A stretch of DNA of 35,361 nt from Leadbetterella sp964423865 (lineage in GTDB: Bacteria; Bacteroidota; Bacteroidia; Cytophagales; Spirosomataceae): NCBI GenBank assembly GCA_964423865.1, contig CAYRGN010000040.1:1-35361 (forward strand), read 5' to 3'. This document shows, in pieces, positions 31,046-35,361 of the stretch. How positions within the stretch are numbered: position 1 is the stretch's first letter; every line of letters starts with the position of its first letter. The notes under the pieces are model-generated. The model had not been told where the DNA came from. It did not search any database and saw only the letters and a list, made by a program, of their open reading frames with translations. A program made the translations under genes and the position numbers.

Positions 31046-33241
31046 ATGTCAGAACTTAGAACGAAAGCCATTCAGGTAGCGCAATCCCGAACTATTCCTG
31101 AAGTGGACATTCCTATGGGAAAAGTGAGTGAATACTACAGCACCAACACGTTTACCGATGAGGTAATGCAGAAACTACTCACTCCGGAATCCTACGAGAA
31201 GGTATCCCAGGCCATCCGGTCGGGAGAGAATATAGAAGGAAAAGTGGCCGATGAGGTAGCCGCCGCCATGAAAACCTGGGCGATTTCGAAAGGAGCAACC
31301 CACTATACGCACTGGTTTCAGCCCCTGACCGGCGGAACCGCGGAAAAACACGATTCCTTTTTCGATGTATCGGGCGATGGGCACGCCATCGAAAAATTCA
31401 AAGGTTCTGCGCTGGTTCAACAGGAGCCGGACGCGTCTTCTTTCCCGAGCGGCGGACTAAGGGCCACTTTTGAAGCGAGGGGATATACGGCCTGGAACCC
31501 CACTACGCCCGCCTTTATCCTGTATAACCGGGCTGGCAGCGGTACGCTCTGTATTCCTTCGGTATTCTTTTCGTATTCGGGAGAGATGCTCGATGCCAAG
31601 TCGCCCCTCCTGAATTCAACTACTGCCCTTGACCGGAACGCCACCGCCGTGGCCCGTATTTTCGATGAAACCGTGTCCCGCGTGACCGCTACCTGTGGCA
31701 TTGAACAGGAATATTTCCTGGTGGATAAGGCTTTATACAACTCACGCCCCGACCTGGTGATGTGCGGGCGTACCGTATTCGGTCATTCCCCGGCCAAAGG
31801 CCAGCAGCTGGAAGACCATTACTTCGGTTCTATTCCTACCCGGGTGAACGCGTTTATGGCCGATTTTGAGTTTGAAGCCCTGAAATTGGGTATTCCGCTC
31901 AGAACCCGGCACAACGAAGTGGCCCCCGCGCAGTTTGAAGTAGCGCCTACTTTTGAGGAAATCAATATCGCCAGCGATCATAACCTCCTTTTGATGGACG
32001 TAATGAAGAAGGTGGCCTGGAAACACAATTACCAGGTTTTGTTTCACGAAAAACCCTTTGCCGGTATCAACGGCAGCGGTAAACACAACAACTGGTCGTT
32101 TTCGACCGACACCGGAGTGAATCTCCTGGCCCCAAGCGATGACCCCAAGCGGAAACTGATGTTTATCACTTTCCTGGTGAACGTGGTCAAAGCCGTGCAC
32201 GATCATGCCGATATGCTGAGGGCCACCGTGGCTACCGCCAGCAACGAACACCGCCTCGGCGCCAACGAAGCTCCCCCGGCCATCATGTCGATTTTCCTGG
32301 GTTCTACCATGACCCGTGTATTGGAAGAACTGGAGAAAAAAGAAAATTTCGATATTGAAATAGGGGAGAATGCCTATACCAAGCTGGGTATCAACCGTAT
32401 TCCCTCGATTCTCCTGGACAACACCGACCGGAACCGTACCTCGCCCTTCGCCTTCACCGGCAACAAATTTGAATTCCGCGCGGTAGGATCGCTCGCCAAC
32501 TCCGCTACTCCCATGATGGTATTGAATACCATTGTGGCCAATCAGTTGCATGACTTCAAAGTAGCGTATGAGGAGGCCATCGCCGCGGAAGGCGACAGTA
32601 ACCGGGAAGGGGTAGTCCTGAAAATTTTGAAAGGATACATCAAAGCCTCCAAAAATATTCTCTTCGAAGGAAACGGATACTCTAAAGAATGGGAAGATGA
32701 AGCGGCTCAGCGAGGTCTCAGCAATATCAAAGATGTACCCGAAGCCCTGAAAGCCTATATCTCGGAAAAAACCGTCGATGTATTCGAATCGATGAAAGTA
32801 CTCAGCGCCCGTGAACTGCACTCGCGGTACGAGATCAGGGTGGAAAATTTTATCAAAAAAATTCAGATTGAGTCCCGGGTAATCGGAGATCTTGCCCAGA
32901 ACCATGTGGTTTCTACCGCCGTAAAATACCAGACCCGTCTGGCCGAAACCGCAAAAGCCCTCGTAGACCTGGGGTTAAAAGAGGAAGCGGAGCCCATCAT
33001 CAATATCATCAAAACCATTTCCTACCGGGTAAAAGTCATTACGGAAAATGTCAAACTGATGACCGATGCCCGTAAAAAAGCCAATCACCAGGAAGATGTT
33101 TTTGATACCGCCCGGATTTACTCTGCCGAAGTAAAACCTTATTTTGAGGTAATCAGAAGACAGGTGGATAAGCTGGAACTCATGATTGACGACCAGGACT
33201 GGCCTTTAACCAAATATAGAGAACTTTTATACGTTAGATAA
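31046..33241 (+). CDS. glnN: Glutamine synthetase type III
   Basis: A 731-residue GSIII, the large glutamine synthetase class common in Bacteroidota; it makes glutamine from glutamate, ammonia and ATP. The N-terminal GSIII domain (about 15-180) includes THWFQPLTGGTAEKHDSFF. The catalytic core has GIEQEYFLVDK, HEKPFAGINGSGKHNNWS, HRLGANEAPPAIMS and SPFAFTGNKFEFRAVGS, covering metal- and substrate-binding residues. A C-terminal helical extension follows from about 580. No PII (glnB) or amtB gene is adjacent. The start ATG at 31046 gives the typical SELRTKAI opening. An acidic protein gene follows after 5 bp. Confidence 0.98.
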   Translation: MSELRTKAIQVAQSRTIPEVDIPMGKVSEYYSTNTFTDEVMQKLLTPESYEKVSQAIRSGENIEGKVADEVAAAMKTWAISKGATHYTHWFQPLTGGTAEKHDSFFDVSGDGHAIEKFKGSALVQQEPDASSFPSGGLRATFEARGYTAWNPTTPAFILYNRAGSGTLCIPSVFFSYSGEMLDAKSPLLNSTTALDRNATAVARIFDETVSRVTATCGIEQEYFLVDKALYNSRPDLVMCGRTVFGHSPAKGQQLEDHYFGSIPTRVNAFMADFEFEALKLGIPLRTRHNEVAPAQFEVAPTFEEINIASDHNLLLMDVMKKVAWKHNYQVLFHEKPFAGINGSGKHNNWSFSTDTGVNLLAPSDDPKRKLMFITFLVNVVKAVHDHADMLRATVATASNEHRLGANEAPPAIMSIFLGSTMTRVLEELEKKENFDIEIGENAYTKLGINRIPSILLDNTDRNRTSPFAFTGNKFEFRAVGSLANSATPMMVLNTIVANQLHDFKVAYEEAIAAEGDSNREGVVLKILKGYIKASKNILFEGNGYSKEWEDEAAQRGLSNIKDVPEALKAYISEKTVDVFESMKVLSARELHSRYEIRVENFIKKIQIESRVIGDLAQNHVVSTAVKYQTRLAETAKALVDLGLKEEAEPIINIIKTISYRVKVITENVKLMTDARKKANHQEDVFDTARIYSAEVKPYFEVIRRQVDKLELMIDDQDWPLTKYRELLYVR

Positions 33242-33246
33242 ACATT

Positions 33247-33777
33247 ATGAATGCAGGTTACACCCAGGAAGAAGTAGATCTTCTCAAAGAAGAATGCGAG
33301 GAACTCGGCCAGAGTTTTGTACTTATTGATGAAGAGGAGCCCGAAGAAGAGGCCGACTACGTACAGTTTCAGTTTGTAGGAAAACATGAAGGGAAAGAAG
33401 TCATCTACGATGCGGTGCTAAGTACCCTTTCCATGCACCACAGCAGCCGCCTCTACGAAGAAGCGGAGAAAAAGATCGTAAAAATCTACAAGGATTTCGT
33501 GCCTTACGAACTGCGGAATGAAGATAGTCCGGTAAACGAAGAAGCCGAACTGATGATGGAAGAATTCATCCAGGAAATGGAAGACGAAGAAACCATCAAG
33601 GTATCCGAATTCGTAGAAACCGACTTCGAATTTGATTTCGGCATCGGCATTGATGCGGCCCTGAATGTGGAAGAAATCACCGTGGAGGTGATTGAAAAAT
33701 TCATTGTCGACTTCAATAACGGTACGCTGAACCTAGACAAAACGTTGTACAGTTTTAAGGATGGTTTCGAAGATTGA
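33247..33777 (+). CDS. Highly acidic protein of unknown function
   Basis: A 176-residue soluble protein, very rich in Glu and Asp (for example LIDEEEPEEEADY at about 27-39 and MMEEFIQEMEDEET at about 103-116). It has predicted strands (YVQFQFVGKHEGKEVIYD) and helices, no signal peptide or membrane segment, and no motif I recognise. It starts 5 bp after glnN and its last 17 bp overlap rsmE, so the three genes are probably co-transcribed and the latter two translationally coupled. A role in nitrogen or ribosome biology is only suggested by position. Confidence 0.82.
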   Translation: MNAGYTQEEVDLLKEECEELGQSFVLIDEEEPEEEADYVQFQFVGKHEGKEVIYDAVLSTLSMHHSSRLYEEAEKKIVKIYKDFVPYELRNEDSPVNEEAELMMEEFIQEMEDEETIKVSEFVETDFEFDFGIGIDAALNVEEITVEVIEKFIVDFNNGTLNLDKTLYSFKDGFED

Positions 33778-34468
33778 TTTCCTGTTCTATAGTTCCGAAG
33801 TAGAAAAAACGAATACTTTAGACCCGACAGAGTCGCTTCATGCTATCAAGGTACTCCGCAAAAGGCAGGGAGATATTATTCAGGTTACAGACGGAAAGGG
33901 CGGGTGGTTTTCTTGTGAAATCACCCACCCCGACCCCAAATCCTGCGGTGTGCGGATACTTTCTGCAGAATACACATTTCAACGTCCGGCGCGTGAGATC
34001 TATCTGGCTATTTGTCCTACCAAAAACAGCGACCGCCTGGAATATTTCCTTGAAAAAAGTATAGAAATAGGCGTTTCCGGAGTTTTTTTCCTTAAAACCC
34101 AAAATACCTACCCTAAAAAAATCAATCTGGAACGACTGGAAAAAATTGCGGTATCGGCCATGAAACAGTCGCTCAAAGCCTATAAACCTATCCTCCATGA
34201 CCTCTTGAGCTTTCCCGATTTTGTAGCACAGGCTGCGGCATTCGAAAACAAGTATATTGCGCATCTGGATCCTGACGCCAAAGACATCATGGAAATTTCC
34301 CTGTCTGAAAAAATGCTGGTCATGATCGGACCGGAGGGAGATTTTTCAAAAGAAGAATTACAGATAGCGTCCGAAAATGGTTTTAAGACCCTAACTTTGG
34401 GAAGCAGCCGCCTGAGAACGGAAACTGCAGGAGTATTTGCAGTGAGTATTCTAAATGCCAGAAAGTAG
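33761..34468 (+). CDS. rsmE: 16S rRNA (uracil-1498-N3)-methyltransferase
   Basis: A 235-residue SPOUT methyltransferase that methylates U1498 (E. coli numbering) of 16S rRNA. The N-terminal PUA-like domain (about 1-70) includes HAIKVLRKRQGDIIQVTDGKG with the family's H-x-x-x-VLR motif. The trefoil-knot SAM site is seen in MIGPEGDFSKEEL and LTLGSSRLRTETAGVFAV near the C-terminus. The ATG at 33761 overlaps the upstream gene by 17 bp. Length is normal for RsmE (about 230-245). Confidence 0.97.
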   Translation: MVSKIDFLFYSSEVEKTNTLDPTESLHAIKVLRKRQGDIIQVTDGKGGWFSCEITHPDPKSCGVRILSAEYTFQRPAREIYLAICPTKNSDRLEYFLEKSIEIGVSGVFFLKTQNTYPKKINLERLEKIAVSAMKQSLKAYKPILHDLLSFPDFVAQAAAFENKYIAHLDPDAKDIMEISLSEKMLVMIGPEGDFSKEELQIASENGFKTLTLGSSRLRTETAGVFAVSILNARK

Positions 34469-34495
34469 TAAGCCCGGTAGCATATATGATATAGG

Positions 34496-34579
34496 TTAAT
34501 GATCAATGGTTAATGATTAATGATTAATGATTAATGATCAATGATTAATGATCAATGGTTAATGATCAATGGTTAATGT
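34496..34579. repeat. Heptad tandem array L (TTAATGA/TCAATGG)
   Basis: Twelve 7-bp units of TTAATGA with TCAATGG, TCAATGA and a terminal TTAATGT. A weaker 7-bp rhythm continues to 34607 (TATCTAA, TGGCTAA, CAGCTAA). It fills the gap between rsmE and the DUF4159 gene. Confidence 0.96.
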
Positions 34580-34618
34580 GTCCGAATATCTAATGGCTAA
34601 CAGCTAAAATTAACACAA

Positions 34619-35260
34619 ATGAGAAAGGTGGTTTTTCTTCTTCTTTTATCATTACCCGGTCTTGGACAGGTCAAAATCGCCAAGCTGAAATACAATGGGG
34701 GAGGAGACTGGTACGCCAATAAAACGGCCCTTCCTAACCTTATTCGCTTCTTTAACCAGAACCTCAAAGGGAATATCTATCCCGAAGAAGACATCATTGA
34801 AGCGGGCGACCGTAAGATCTTCCAGTATCCTTACGTGTACATGACCGGGCACGGAAATGTGGTATTCAGTGACCGCGATGCGGAAAATCTGAGAAAGTAT
34901 CTCCTGGCAGGCGGTTTTCTGCACATTGACGACAATTACGGAATGCACGACTTCATCGTACGAGAGATGAAAAAGGTCTTCCCTGAGCATTCCTTTGTAG
35001 ACCTTCCTCACAGTCACCCTATTTACCATCAAAAGTATCCTTTTCCGGGCGGTATACCGAAAATCCACGAGCACGACAACAAGCCGCCTCAGGGGCTGGG
35101 TATCCTTCACGAAGGACGTCTGGTGTGTTTTTTTTCCTACGAAACCGACCTCGGTAACGGTTGGGAAGATCGCTCCGTGCACAATGACCCGGAAGAGGTC
35201 AGGCAGGAAGCATTAAAAATGGGTGCGAATATTCTACAGTTTGCGTTCACTACTTATTGA
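34619..35260 (+). CDS. DUF4159 domain protein, exported
   Basis: A 213-residue protein with a short signal peptide (1-16, cleavage near LGQ) and a DUF4159 domain over the rest of its length (IAKLKYNGGGDWYANKTALP near the start, then FLHIDDNYGMHDFIVREM and LPHSHPIYHQKYPFPGG). The domain resembles class I glutamine amidotransferase-like folds but has no known activity. It is common in Bacteroidota, often in gliding/aerotolerance-type neighbourhoods, which are not seen here. It is isolated between a heptad array and the rpsP promoter. The ATG at 34619 precedes the signal peptide directly. Confidence 0.9.
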   Translation: MRKVVFLLLLSLPGLGQVKIAKLKYNGGGDWYANKTALPNLIRFFNQNLKGNIYPEEDIIEAGDRKIFQYPYVYMTGHGNVVFSDRDAENLRKYLLAGGFLHIDDNYGMHDFIVREMKKVFPEHSFVDLPHSHPIYHQKYPFPGGIPKIHEHDNKPPQGLGILHEGRLVCFFSYETDLGNGWEDRSVHNDPEEVRQEALKMGANILQFAFTTY

Positions 35261-35265
35261 GTTTA

Positions 35266-35297
35266 TTTGGTTTATTCAAACCAAACAAGTATCTTTG
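35266..35297 (+). promoter_or_regulatory. rpsP promoter with inverted repeat
   Basis: TTTG (35266-35269), 20-bp spacer, TATCTTTG (35290-35297), 46 bp before rpsP. TTTGGTTT (35266-35273) and AAACCAAA (35278-35285) form an 8-bp stem with a 4-nt loop that overlaps the -33 element; it may also terminate the DUF4159 transcript. Confidence 0.65.
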
Positions 35298-35343
35298 CAC
35301 TCCAAATTTTAAACAGGGACGGGTTCCCACAAAATAAAATCGA

Positions 35344-35361
35344 ATGGCAGTAAAAATCAGA
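35344..35361 (+). CDS. rpsP: Ribosomal protein bS16, 5' end only
   Basis: The last 18 bp encode MAVKIR, the invariant start of bS16 (normally continuing LxRxGRK). A well-matched Bacteroidota promoter lies at the right distance, and the gene runs off the window edge. The identification rests on only six residues plus promoter context. In Bacteroidota rpsP usually leads a unit with rimM, trmD and rplS, which would be expected just beyond the edge. Confidence 0.7.

Noticed and set aside
31742..32905. 387-residue open frame opposite glutamine synthetase III
   Set aside because: Antisense to a fully conserved catalytic domain; no domain recognised; shadow.
24863..35361. tRNA genes near ribosomal protein genes
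   Set aside because: Gaps were scanned for T-loop-like GTTCRANYC patterns with acceptor pairing; none convincing.

Overview
The window looks like an ordinary chromosomal stretch from a member of the Bacteroidota, most likely a Cytophagales-type aerobe (the order is an inference). The evidence is: a secreted protein with a type IX secretion (T9SS) C-terminal sorting domain, a type III glutamine synthetase, an HYC_CC_PP family protein, SusC-style carboxypeptidase-like regulatory domain fused to a TonB receptor, weak or absent Shine-Dalgarno sequences, and repeated promoter matches to the Bacteroidota consensus (-33 TTG/TTTG, -7 TAnnTTTG). No rRNA, tRNA, CRISPR array, IS element or prophage was found.

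Layout, left to right. (1) 1-874: a SAM methyltransferase whose stop codon lies inside a 7-bp tandem repeat array. (2) 1277-7170: a tripartite RND efflux system (lipoprotein adaptor, inner-membrane pump, outer-membrane lipoprotein channel), with the channel gene separated from the pump by a repeat-rich spacer. (3) 7200-8440: a small A+T-rich accessory pocket with an orphan HigA-type antitoxin (a vestige of the HigB C-terminus and a 36-bp palindrome lie just upstream) and a two-gene HEPN module on the other strand. (4) 8491-12926: full-length cobalamin-dependent methionine synthase metH, divergent from an Lrp/AsnC regulator. (5) 13031-13890: a small lipoprotein and a 480-bp patchwork of dispersed repeats, including a ~100-bp duplication of the lipoprotein gene's 3' end. 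(6) 13968-17613: HYC_CC_PP protein, TonB receptor, periplasmic heavy-metal (HMA) protein and an OsmC protein, probably a metal-handling cluster. (7) 17764-21990 on the minus strand: T9SS-secreted protein, DUF255 thioredoxin-domain protein and an orphan PxpB/KipI-like protein, all overlapping and probably translationally coupled. (8) 22028-24615: lipoprotein, XRE/ScfR-like regulator, and a convergent NifU-family Fe-S scaffold. (9) 24912-26674: rplU-rpmA and an SGNH hydrolase. (10) 26807-30958: LRR protein, thyA, and an LTA-synthase-like sulfatase-fold enzyme. (11) 31046-35361: glutamine synthetase III, an acidic protein, rsmE, a DUF4159 protein, and the first six codons of rpsP.

The most distinctive signal is not a gene. 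At least twelve intergenic tracts are tandem arrays with a strict 7-bp period but different unit sequences (TACTCCC, GAGCTAT, ATTACGA, AGTTCCG, TGAGTAG, TAGCTGA, TTAATGA and others). Four of them overlap the stop codon of the adjacent gene, and most units contain a stop triplet, so that a 7-bp period places stops in all three reading frames. Heptameric short tandem repeats are known from heterocyst-forming cyanobacteria. Their diversity and their registration to gene 3' ends here deserve a genome-wide check.
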